Shown piece by piece: positions 55,523 through 64,000 of a DNA stretch of 64,000 bases. The position numbers and the translations under genes were made by a program. The stretch lies in assembly GCA_004380135.1 (NCBI GenBank), contig QXCR01000007.1, forward strand, positions 337,013-401,012. The letters are read 5' to 3'. The notes under the pieces were generated by a model. The model saw only the letters and a program-made list of their open reading frames with translations. It had not been told where the DNA came from and did not search any database. How positions within the stretch are numbered: position 1 is the stretch's first letter; the number at the start of each line of letters is the position of its first letter. This DNA is from Stemphylium vesicarium. Taxonomy: Eukaryota; Ascomycota; Dothideomycetes; Pleosporales; Pleosporaceae.

Positions 55523-57901
55523 CTACATCAACAACAAACTCAGCGCAACAGCACCCGCACAAACGCACATACTCGTCCACGCAACCCTCAACCCACTCGC
55601 CGCATCCTCCTCATCCTCATCCCCATCCCCGCCACTATCCCCAGTAGTAGGCGGATTACTCCCACCCCTCCCAGTCTGCTGCTCCTGACTCGTCACACTG
55701 CCCGCCACACATTTGCTCTCATCCAAACGGCCCTCATTCCCAAACGCGACCCCCGCAACCTTATCCCACAACCTAGTCACATTGAGGTAATCCTCAGGCT
55801 CATACCAAACGCGACACGATGCGGTATCATTCAAAAACTGCGTCGGCACGCCCGCCGCCTCAAGCCCAGCACGGATATTATCCTGAAAATTGACGGTCGC
55901 GTCTAAGACGGCAATGGGCGCAGTCTGCGGCAGGAATTTCGCCCACTCTGTGCGCTCGTCGCTGCCGTCGGCGAACTCGACGGCCATGTAGAGGGAGAGT
56001 GCTTCCATGTAGACGGAGGGAAGGACGAGGGTACCTTTTGTGCCGCCGACGGGGACCATGGGGCCGAGTTGTGGTCGGCCGCCTACGGCGAGAGTGCGCA
56101 CGCCCGACTGCTGGACCATGAGTTCGAGGAAGATGGAGCATGTGGAGGCGCAGATGCCGTCGGACAGGATGATGATGTCCTCGGCGCGGAACGGGTCATC
56201 AGTGAAGGAGCTGCGGTCGTTGTAGCCGGTCATTGTGATGCCGACGGCGAGGAACTCGTTGCTTGTTGTGAGTGGGTCCGAGAGGTTGTATTTTAACAGC
56301 GCGGTGAATTTGTCGTCTTTGAAACGCCGGGGTGGGTACATGGCTTTCCAGTTTGCGAATTCTTCTAGGTCGGTGGAGAGGTAGGCGTCATTGCTGAAGG
56401 GGCTTGTGAAGAGTTGCCCGTTGCTGAGCGTGAGCTCTTCGTAGCTGGATATGCTTTCGCCGTAGACTTCGCTGGCTGCGTGGCCCCGGTACCGCGATTG
56501 CACTTGGGGTACCTGCGACGGGAAGAATTGAAGGTACATGTCGTAGCCCGAGAGAATCTTGCCCCCGGGGTTGCCGCGGATGTCGATGATGTGCTTTTCT
56601 ACCCCGCGTGACTTGGCTTGCGAGATGTATTCTTCAATCACTTCTTGGAATTCTTGCGCCCCGGCTGTGTCGGGCGTGTTGAATGTTTGCGCGATTAGCA
56701 CGCCGATCTCGCCGGCGCTCGTGTTGATGAAGTATCCGGCCAGTGGTACCAAGTCTTCTGAATGCTGAACCGCTGGCTCTGGGTAGAGCAGAGGCACAGA
56801 GCCATGTTGTTGAGCGAAGGCGCCCTGGAAATATTGGTCGCGCGGGTTTTCCAGGTGAAGGGGTGGGGCATTGATATCCCTCTTCTTCGCTCCTCCTTTC
56901 TTCTTCTCCGCTTTGTCTGATGCTCTTCCCACATTACCAGTCTCGGGAATGCAGTACTGCTGGTAGAAAGTTTCGGAATCCTCAATGTAATTCCACGTCG
57001 TGGGTTGTAAGACAATGGCTGCATTTCTGTACGTATCTGTCGTTCCATTCTGGTATGTGATGTTGGTGGTGGCTCCAGGGTAGAAGCGCGGGTTGGTAAA
57101 GGATCCGTAGCTATCTGCCGACTGCATGAAGAACATGGCGTTGAAGCGCGTATCCGGGTCATGATATGCGGTCAGATCTGCCTCTTCATTCAAGAAGTCC
57201 AGGACATCCTTTCCGTCGAGCTGTGTTACGGGAGAAGGGTCGTAAGCCCCATTTGTGTCGTTGAAGTCCTGTAACGCCCATATTTGGGGTACTTCGCTGC
57301 CGTCTGCAGAGGCAGAGATCAACGCAAAGCTGCTGCCTCTTTTCCACGCGAATGCTCCTGCATAAGCCATGCCGTTCCACCCCAGATGCCCATCGTGCGC
57401 TTTCACCAGCAAAGCTGCAATGTCGTTTTCGAAATCGTACTCGTTGTCGTAATCTCCCGACTCGACGCTACTCTTGATGTTGTCCAGACCAGCCATGATA
57501 TCAACTGCTGGATTTGGCCATCCTTCAGGCGGATCCTTGAGGTACGCCAATGTCGACTGAAACTCCACAATCTTCTTGATCTCATCAACAGTAGCCGAGG
57601 CATCTGATGAATAGAAAGGCAAAGACTTTAAACACGCGTAGGCGAGCTCTGCTGGCACGACTGGAAAGTCTGTATCATCGTCCTGGACTAGACTTGCTAC
57701 TCGTCCACATGCCTCGCTGGTCACTATTGGGCCAGATATGCTCTCAACCGCTGTGGGTTCCACATCAATTTCTCCAACTGATGTAGGTGTCGGGGCTTGT
57801 GTTGGCTCGAGACCGATCGATTCTGTGTTACCAAAAGCGAAGGATGTCGTTTGCGCTGTGACGACTGCTGCGAGCGTCGATAATGCTGTAAAGGTCTTCA
57901 T
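55523..57901 (-). CDS. Secreted, GPI-type S41 family peptidase (CPAF/UstP-like)
   Basis: A single exon of 792 residues. The ATG at 57901 (MKTFTALSTLAAVVTAQ) gives a proper signal peptide; a longer in-frame start at 57961 does not. The N-terminal part has paired cysteines (EACGRVASL, LAYACLKSL) as in CPAF-like fungal peptidases. HDGHLGWNG supplies the likely catalytic histidine. The S41 domain includes GVEKHIIDIRGNPGGKIL, then the nucleophile region LSDGICASTCSIFLELM. GGAKKRDIN, a dibasic site, could be cut by a Kex2-type protease. The C-terminus is Gly/Asp-rich and ends in a hydrophobic GPI-like segment. Relatives include UstP of ustiloxin clusters, but no RiPP precursor or cluster gene is nearby, so the substrate is unknown. 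It converges with the pepsin-like gene 200 bp away. Confidence 0.92.
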   Translation of the reverse strand: MKTFTALSTLAAVVTAQTTSFAFGNTESIGLEPTQAPTPTSVGEIDVEPTAVESISGPIVTSEACGRVASLVQDDDTDFPVVPAELAYACLKSLPFYSSDASATVDEIKKIVEFQSTLAYLKDPPEGWPNPAVDIMAGLDNIKSSVESGDYDNEYDFENDIAALLVKAHDGHLGWNGMAYAGAFAWKRGSSFALISASADGSEVPQIWALQDFNDTNGAYDPSPVTQLDGKDVLDFLNEEADLTAYHDPDTRFNAMFFMQSADSYGSFTNPRFYPGATTNITYQNGTTDTYRNAAIVLQPTTWNYIEDSETFYQQYCIPETGNVGRASDKAEKKKGGAKKRDINAPPLHLENPRDQYFQGAFAQQHGSVPLLYPEPAVQHSEDLVPLAGYFINTSAGEIGVLIAQTFNTPDTAGAQEFQEVIEEYISQAKSRGVEKHIIDIRGNPGGKILSGYDMYLQFFPSQVPQVQSRYRGHAASEVYGESISSYEELTLSNGQLFTSPFSNDAYLSTDLEEFANWKAMYPPRRFKDDKFTALLKYNLSDPLTTSNEFLAVGITMTGYNDRSSFTDDPFRAEDIIILSDGICASTCSIFLELMVQQSGVRTLAVGGRPQLGPMVPVGGTKGTLVLPSVYMEALSLYMAVEFADGSDERTEWAKFLPQTAPIAVLDATVNFQDNIRAGLEAAGVPTQFLNDTASCRVWYEPEDYLNVTRLWDKVAGVAFGNEGRLDESKCVAGSVTSQEQQTGRGGSNPPTTGDSGGDGDEDEEDAASGLRVAWTSMCVCAGAVALSLLLM

Positions 57902-59197
57902 TGTGGTGTAGACAAATGCTGAAATGCGATGTGAAGGTCGCAGATCTGCGAATACGAACACGAAGCGGCGCGGTCCCGTTCGACGCTAAAATGTAGAAAC
58001 GTCGTATACTCAATCCAGGACGGGCGTCCGACGGGGGCAGGTCCGGTATCCTGGTAATCGTGAAATCTCAGCTTTTGATATACGAGCTGTCGTGGTGGTC
58101 GTTCCTCGCGGTCGTTTCTCTCTTTCGCGTCGTGTTTCTTGAGCCGCCGTCTCCTGATTCCCCCCTAAAGTCCAAGATCCTCCTGTGTTTCGTAAAGGAT
58201 CAACAATGCGTGCCTTGGGGTCCGACCTCGACAAAGAAGAAAGACAGTAGGCTAGTGAACAGACCACCCAAGCCTGCGGGAACGATGGCCATCTTAATGC
58301 CATCGTTTCGCGTGGCCTAGGCGTCCACTTTGCCGTAGCTGCCGCTGCCTGGAAACGCCTCATGTCGTAGGCGTCTGCCGCGCTGAACTTAGAGCCTTGG
58401 CCTGTGAGCCCTGCGCATCACCCGTCCTAGTGGAAGTCGCTGAAAGCGGCATGGCGCTATGGCTCGCGAAGTACGGCGCAGACCCGAGTATATAAATTGC
58501 CATGTTCGTGGTAGTTGGTTGGAGCAGTCTGGGATGAAAGTGGAGATCCGTCCATGTTTGGTGCGGGTAAGCGGACCCAGCACATTCCTGAGTGGCGGCT
58601 GAATCATGTGGCGTGCCTAAGGCACAGTCGGACGATTCGTTGTAGCATGTTTGCGCCTTGCTGGTTTTTTCACTTGTTTTTTATTTCTTTGTTTGGTACC
58701 TGAGCGTCTCTATGGCTATCGTTGTCATTGTGAGACGTTCTAAAGTAAGCAACACGAGGTTGTTGTACTTCCCGAACCTCCAGTCTCTCCTCGGAAAGCG
58801 ACACGCCCTCCCCACTAAGCGCCTTTTTTACACGCCAAGAGCAGTCGCACATCGACAGCGCATCGTGCTAGCAAACGAAATTGGCTGGACGCCTCAATAA
58901 ACTTGCTTCGCACAGCCTCAGACAACCGGTCAGTTGTTTTTGCAGTGGCGGCGGCACGCCCAACGCCATTGTGGGGTCCAAGTGCCGCATAGTCCGGCCT
59001 GCTTGGAAGCCTTGGACATGACGTATTGGACAGCTATTTGCATTGCAAAGCCGTTGTTGGATATACTAACGGGCATCTTGAAGTTACGCCATCATTTAGT
59101 CTAGATATGTATCCAGGGGGGCGAAAATGCTGGCCGATCCACATCGCTACTACACGCTGGGAGGTTCAGATCATCGCCGAGGTAAATAGCGGAGGAT
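57902..59197. other. Intergenic, no supported gene
   Basis: This is the promoter of the S41 gene and the 3' region of the METTL25-like gene, both on the minus strand. Short frames only. Confidence 0.5.
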
Positions 59198-61264
59198 CTA
59201 CTTTTTCAGACCCACTACGACTAGGTTGCGCGGACTGTGCTTGTACTCAAAGACGGGCTCCACCCACGCATGCTCAACCTCTGCCTGCTCCTTGAGCCAC
59301 AGGTATCGATCCGTAACCACAACGGCCTCGACTACACCAGCGCTGAAAGCCATCAAACTCCACATGACACTCAACTCCTTCTTCCTTTCTGCATACCTAA
59401 TCTCATAATCTCTAATGTCGTCGTCCGTCAGGCCATCCATCTTTTCCTTGATGAAGTTAGGGTCGACTTCGCAAAAGGAGTTCTCGGCCGTAAGCTTTGC
59501 TAGCGCAGCGCGAACGTACGAGACAAAATCGCTATATGCGAATTTGCGCAGCGTGCCGATGGTGAGGGGCGTTGTGGTGCCATCTGAAGATAGACCTGGA
59601 CCACGGCCACCGGGCGGTGTCCAATTCACTTGCGACGTATGACCGTTTGCTGACACGGCGCTGCCGGTGAGGCCTTGTTCGTCTAGCGGCGCGGAAACCA
59701 CGCCACGATCGAGGAAGATGCGTTGCAGTAAGGCCCGGAAGAAGTGACGAGTAAAGAAAAGATCAGAGTCGGCAGGCCCCCAGTTGAAGGGCGCCTGGAC
59801 CGCCATCATGCGGGCTGTGATGTTGAGGCGCAGACCCTTTGGTTGTTCTACCTCGCCGTCGCTTGAGTCCAGGGGTGTGTGTGGCAGTGGATAGTTTGCA
59901 AGCTTCTCTGACATTGGAAAGCCCATGGGGTCGAAGGTATTGGAAGTGGACTCTAGGCGGGGATGGTTGGGACGGAGCGTAGGCAGCTTATAGGTTGGCG
60001 GACCAAGACGTTCGGTGAGCAGGTTGTAACAACAGCCTACCATGGCCACGGCGGAGATGTGAGAGTTGAGCATCATTGAGCGGAGTCCGTAATGGACCAG
60101 GTTTCCGCATGAATGAAGGGAGATGACCATGGCGTTTACGTCTGTAGGCTTGGGCACCACGTCCAAGTTGGTAGCTTCTGCAACTACTGCAGTGTCCGAG
60201 GTCACAACGTTCCCTGGTACACGAGAGCTATCAAGAACTTGATCAATGACGGGGGTAAGGTCGCCACCTTTGATAATGTGTTCAACGTACTGGACACTTC
60301 CGTGACCTTCGTTGTAAATTTGAAGCGTTGACGTCTTCGTCGCTTGACCTGCGTCTGGAGTCTGTTCTTCTCCTGATTGACTGGGTTCTGTATTATTTGC
60401 GGGTGTTTGTGATGTTGCTGGAATTGTGCATCCATCATCGTCACACTGTACTCCGTTATTGAGTGGGGCGGCGTTTGGTACTTGGTCGGCAGTTGTATTG
60501 GGTTTGGCTCCATCAACTTCGCCTCTCTTTTCTTTCTTTATTTTGTCCAATTTCGCCCTGTACTCTTTCTTGTTCCTCATGACAAGTGGTTTGGGTACCA
60601 GCTTCGCCATGACATCCATGTTCTTTGCACCCTCAATGTTGTGCTGTTTGCTCTCAACAGCGACAATGTGCTTGGAATAGGGAACTGCAGCAAGGGCACG
60701 CCCAAGGTAGTTCTGACCCGAACCAAAATCTACAAGATGCGTGATGGGTTTCTTGTCAGACGCGGCAATCTCAGAGGTGAGGCTATCAATGTAGCGCGCA
60801 AAGTTGTCAACCTCGTGCACTTTTTTTACTTTCATGCCCAGTGCGATATGGCGCGGTATAGTAGGCTTCTCAGATGTGACTTTTGAGTTGGGTGGAGGAA
60901 AGTCGCGCGCCAGCAGGTGCTTCCGGATGGTTCTGATATACTGCAACAGTTCTTCGGGCGGAGATGGTCCATCTCGCCATTGCGTAGTGTTTTCTTCTTG
61001 CTTTGTATCGAATTGGCTGAGATCTTCCCTCATCAACAAGTCCAAGATGTCCATGATGTCTCTTGTCTTGAACCAACCTCTCCATGACTGAGGTAAGATT
61101 TGCGAGTAAAGATCAGGTGACCTAGTGTAAAAGTCCAGAATGTGAATGCCACCGCATAGTGTCTGGAGCAGCCATGAGGAAGTTGAAAAGTTCAACAGTG
61201 ACTCAATGTACTCGTCGGTATTGGTGAATTCAGCCGGCAGAGGCAGAGGCGTGTCGGGACCCAT
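59198..61264 (-). CDS. METTL25-like SAM-dependent methyltransferase
   Basis: A single exon of 688 residues from the ATG at 61264 (MGPDTPLPLPAEF). The frame stays open four codons further upstream but without another ATG. The N-terminal helical region carries WRGWFKTRDIMDILDLLM. The Rossmann core follows: GMKVKKVHEV, then motif I HLVDFGSGQNYLGRALA and VAVESKQHNIEGAK. A long Lys/Thr/Asn/Gln-rich insertion of about 150 residues splits the domain. The second half resumes with VISLHSCGNLVHYGLR and VGCCYNLLTER, then LGPPTYKLP. Vertebrate METTL25 and METTL25B share this split domain; METTL25B has been linked to arginine methylation of ribosomal protein eL31. The fungal substrate is not known. It shares a short divergent promoter with the TLG1 gene. 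Confidence 0.93.
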   Translation of the reverse strand: MGPDTPLPLPAEFTNTDEYIESLLNFSTSSWLLQTLCGGIHILDFYTRSPDLYSQILPQSWRGWFKTRDIMDILDLLMREDLSQFDTKQEENTTQWRDGPSPPEELLQYIRTIRKHLLARDFPPPNSKVTSEKPTIPRHIALGMKVKKVHEVDNFARYIDSLTSEIAASDKKPITHLVDFGSGQNYLGRALAAVPYSKHIVAVESKQHNIEGAKNMDVMAKLVPKPLVMRNKKEYRAKLDKIKKEKRGEVDGAKPNTTADQVPNAAPLNNGVQCDDDGCTIPATSQTPANNTEPSQSGEEQTPDAGQATKTSTLQIYNEGHGSVQYVEHIIKGGDLTPVIDQVLDSSRVPGNVVTSDTAVVAEATNLDVVPKPTDVNAMVISLHSCGNLVHYGLRSMMLNSHISAVAMVGCCYNLLTERLGPPTYKLPTLRPNHPRLESTSNTFDPMGFPMSEKLANYPLPHTPLDSSDGEVEQPKGLRLNITARMMAVQAPFNWGPADSDLFFTRHFFRALLQRIFLDRGVVSAPLDEQGLTGSAVSANGHTSQVNWTPPGGRGPGLSSDGTTTPLTIGTLRKFAYSDFVSYVRAALAKLTAENSFCEVDPNFIKEKMDGLTDDDIRDYEIRYAERKKELSVMWSLMAFSAGVVEAVVVTDRYLWLKEQAEVEHAWVEPVFEYKHSPRNLVVVGLKK

Positions 61265-61541
61265 TCTGTCAGCCAAATCCTCTTTCCAGAGTGGTTGGCT
61301 TTTTCCGGATCCGGGTATTTGGTGATAGGCGAGCCATCAAGAGGGCGGGCGTGGTGGTGTTCTGGACTCAGTGTGGGGGATTTTTTTTGGGAAGGTGGGT
61401 CCGTGCCGAGGTGTTCTGGCGCGTCATGCCTAGCAGGGGACAGACTGTCGACACGCTTCAACATTGTCCCTCGACCCTCTGCACCCGCGTCTTGCTTCAC
61501 GATTAATAGAAACTGGCACAATTGCCGTCGCATAGATCAAG
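61265..61541. promoter_or_regulatory. Bidirectional promoter, METTL25-like and TLG1 genes
   Basis: Only 277 bp separate the two divergent start codons, so both core promoters must lie here. Co-regulation is possible. No specific site can be named. Confidence 0.6.
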
Positions 61542-62371
61542 ATGATGTCGTCACAGACTGATGAGGATCCATTCCTCCAGGTTCAAGCGTGAGATGGCTC
61601 CTTTGCGCAATTAGGCACCTTGATTAACTCGCTATAGAGACGTCCTGTCTGCGCTCAACACTGCGCGGCCCCTCTTCAAGTCATATCTCCGTATACGCTC
61701 CTCGGCATCTTCGGCAAACAGCCCCGAGCTCCGAGAAGCCCGCAGCGAGCTCGAACAGACTCTCCAAGACCTCAGCCAGGATCTCGAGGACCTGGTAGAA
61801 AGCGTCAAGGCCGTCGAACATGACCCATACCGCTTCGGCCTGGAGATAGACGAAGTCGAACGAAGAAGGACGCTGGTCAAAGATGTCGGCTACGAGATCG
61901 AGAACATGCGCGAGGAGCTGCAGCAGACGGTCCAGCACGCCAAGAATAAGGGCAAGAGCGCTACCAACGGCGACATGCTGCCTGATCCGGATTCTTTTGA
62001 GGAGGATGACAACTATGCCGCCTTCGAACAGGAGAGACAAATGGAGATGATGCATGAACAGGACGAGGCTCTCGACGGTGTCTTCCGTACTGTGGGCAAC
62101 CTGCGACAACAAGCCGACGACATGGGCCGCGAGTTGGAAGAGCAAGGCGAGCTTCTTACCGACGTCGATAATGTGGCAGACCGAGTTGGTGGCAAACTCC
62201 AGACAGGCCTCAAGAAGGTTGGTTGGGTCATCAAGCAGAACGAAGGTGTGTTGCATTACAGATATGTCGACGGCAATACTGACTATTCACCTAGACTCCT
62301 GGTCCAGCTGTTGCATCGGCGTACTCATCTTTGTGCTAATACTGCTTCTCGTCCTCTTGCTCTTCCTCTGA
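61542..62371 (+). CDS. tlg1: Syntaxin-6/TLG1-type Qc-SNARE
   Basis: Three exons, 61542-61588, 61638-62245 and 62295-62371, with two 49-bp introns, give 243 residues. ATG codons at 61542 and 61545 are adjacent. The N-terminal helical bundle starts DPFLQVQADVLSALNTAR and carries LEDLVESVKAVEHDPYRFG, typical of the syntaxin-6 N-domain. The SNARE helix runs from about residue 150 (EQDEALDGVFRTVGNLRQQA) through the ionic-layer glutamine in EEQGELLTDV, to DRVGGKLQTGLKKV. The last exon encodes the single membrane anchor, DSWSSCCIGVLIFVLILL. The double cysteine at the membrane edge is a likely palmitoylation site. Tlg1 drives fusion between endosomes and the trans-Golgi. Without exon 3 the protein would lose its anchor. 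Confidence 0.95.
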
Positions 62372-64000
62372 AAGCATAGTAAGAACCTTCGACCTCAGGC
62401 GCAGTACGACGCACGCCTCTCCGACGATCCCGTCATCATACCCCATGTCCACCAACTTGAATCGCCAAATCATCTGGCCGGTGGAGTCGACCGAAAAGGC
62501 TCCTGGTACACTTTGCTGCTATATTCTCAACGGCGGTCGAATGGTTCGGCCTTCGTTGCCGGCACTATGAGCCACTTCCGGCCATCTGACATTCTAGGTT
62601 TACACATGTATCCCTGCCGCTTGCTTTGCCGTATGCTCAATGTCATCAGCCTGTGGGCAAGGATTCCTCGGGCCTGAAGAAACACATTGGAACGCCGGGA
62701 ACGATACCAACGGCTTCGAGCAGTGCTACAGAATTGCACATTGCCCGTCACCAATGAGTCTGAATGACACCTCCTTCGGCTCTTGATTGCGGCGGCGGTA
62801 TTCCTCGAGTATCGTCGCATAAACTCTCGAGTTACCATAGTCTACAAGCGAAGTCGACGGAGAGACATTACAAAGCGCTCCGTACAGTTTGGCTATTCGC
62901 TCCATGCCGGGGTAGAGCGCTGCTTCTGAGACGCGCACTAGTGTGAGACTCCCCGAGTACAATGAATGTGTGATGCTCCCACGCAAAACACGTTTTTTCG
63001 TCATCACTAGCAACCCACTCTTCTTCTATCGCTACCCATGGCGATAAATCTTTGTTTAGATATCAACTTGTTACTACATCCACATAAGATGATCATATCC
63101 ACCCCTGTCTTCCTACACACAAACGTTCACCTAACGTCTGCATCGCCACAGTGGTTCCTTGCATCGCTGGTGTTGGGCAGATATACTATGTTTAATTCAA
63201 ATGTCCATCATCAAAGACTCCACCCACCAATCCATTCAAGGACTCCAGAGGAAATGCGAACTCTCAGTCCACGCCTCGCCCCCTTCCAGTCCAAGCTGCC
63301 TAGACGCGAAGCAGATGATGTTGGGTGGAACTCGAATTCGTCAGTGCAAGATGAGCTCAGCGAGCTAAGAAGAAGGTAAAAGGCTCAGTGCGGTCAACTG
63401 ATCTTACACGAGTATCTATTACAAAGAGAATCAAATTAGTGGAATGGATGGATGACGAAAAGTTTTTTTTTTTCGCTATCAGCGCTTCAAGTCTATAGGA
63501 AAACCGCTTGCTAACTACTTACAAGCTAGACAACATCATTCATAGCTCTTCTAGAGTTACTCTCCGCCTGTGGTGTAGACGCAAGAAACTTTGTATCCAG
63601 TGTATTAAGTTCGAGGAGAGCTATAGAAACAAACAAGTATTGCGTAAAAACAGCAATGCAGCAATGCGTCCTTACATCCCCGCTTACCTGCCTGAACCTC
63701 AAACCCGGATACCCGGTCACATCAAGCAACCATCTCACCAGCACGCGGATCAATCGCCTAGATGCATGAGAGTGACGTTCACGTGAGCTCCTACACACAC
63801 CCCACGGCATGGTCACGATTCTGAGCCCTACAGTATTCGTCCGCCCCTGTAAGCTTGTGGCAGAATATGTTCGTGTTGGGGTACCAGTACTACTCTGACA
63901 ACCTGTTTACTAACCTCATCACCAAGCAGGGAAGCCTTCTTCAAAAACGCTATCCACAACCCGGGGGCCCCGTATCCAACAGAAACCCCCCACCCCCCCC
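62372..64000. other. Right end of window, no supported gene
   Basis: This holds the 3' region of TLG1, then sequence with only short frames. One minus-strand frame, 62905 down to 62726 (59 codons, MERIAKLYGALCN...), has protein-like composition but no splice partner or family. A T-run lies at 63462-63474. The last 20 bases are almost pure C, which may be low-complexity DNA or a contig end. Confidence 0.4.

Noticed and set aside
62726..62905. 59-codon minus-strand frame near the right end
   Set aside because: The composition is plausible, but there is no family, no promoter feature and no splice partner, so it is not called as a gene.
1..64000. tRNA, rRNA, CRISPR array or intact transposon
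   Set aside because: No cloverleaf with A and B boxes, no rRNA-like sequence, no regularly spaced repeats and no transposase or reverse-transcriptase motif was seen on reading both strands. A tRNAscan-SE and RepeatMasker run would settle this.
63981..64000. C-rich run at the very end
   Set aside because: It is too short to interpret. It may be a low-complexity edge or a contig end; it is not telomeric, as it lacks CCCTAA units.

Overview
The window is nuclear DNA of a filamentous ascomycete (Pezizomycotina). The introns are short (about 45-120 bp) with GT..AG ends and CTAAC/CTGAC-like branch sites. Promoters are pyrimidine-rich, and the gene set is typical: a Zn2Cys6 regulator, a GH72 glucanosyltransferase, DUF1996, a questin-oxidase-like protein, URC4 and a PQ-loop vacuolar protein. 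Gene content and style suggest Dothideomycetes, perhaps Pleosporales, but the sequence alone does not fix the genus. I see no rRNA, tRNA, CRISPR array or intact transposon.

Layout. 1-12 kb: a YAR1-like ankyrin protein (+), a WW-domain protein (-), a large Zn2Cys6 regulator of RosA/NosA type (+), then a sparse stretch ending in a spliced microgene (+). 12-28 kb: SWA2/auxilin (-), then a plus-strand series of URC4 (uracil catabolism), GTR1 (Rag GTPase of TORC1), a polyol/sugar MFS transporter and an MPO1-like dioxygenase. 28-52 kb: a long minus-strand run. It holds a protein built of three copies of an unrecognised domain, a PQ-loop vacuolar transporter, an AIM6-like secreted phosphodiesterase, a cysteine-rich reading frame without a start, a 78-residue protein, a secreted DUF1996 protein, a questin-oxidase-like protein, SGT1 and a GH72 glucanosyltransferase. 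About 6.5 kb (35-41.5 kb) has no supported gene. 54-62.4 kb: a secreted protein resembling only the C-terminal lobe of pepsin-type proteases (+), a GPI-type S41 peptidase (-), a METTL25-like methyltransferase (-) and a syntaxin-6/TLG1 SNARE (+) that share a 277-bp divergent promoter. The end of the window has no clear gene and finishes in a C-rich run.

The genes do not form an obvious biosynthetic cluster. Several serve nutrient sensing and the endomembrane system (GTR1, PQ-loop transporter, SWA2, TLG1) or the cell surface (GH72, S41, DUF1996, pepsin-like protein), but this is ordinary fungal gene mixing, not an operon. The most novel-looking items are the triple-repeat protein with one repeat per exon, the microgene whose intron is in frame, the C-lobe-only pepsin-like protein, the duplicated tail of the MFS transporter, and the GH72 enzyme that appears to have lost both partners of a disulfide. 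Exon boundaries were worked out by hand from reading frame, splice signals and protein continuity; none is confirmed by transcripts.
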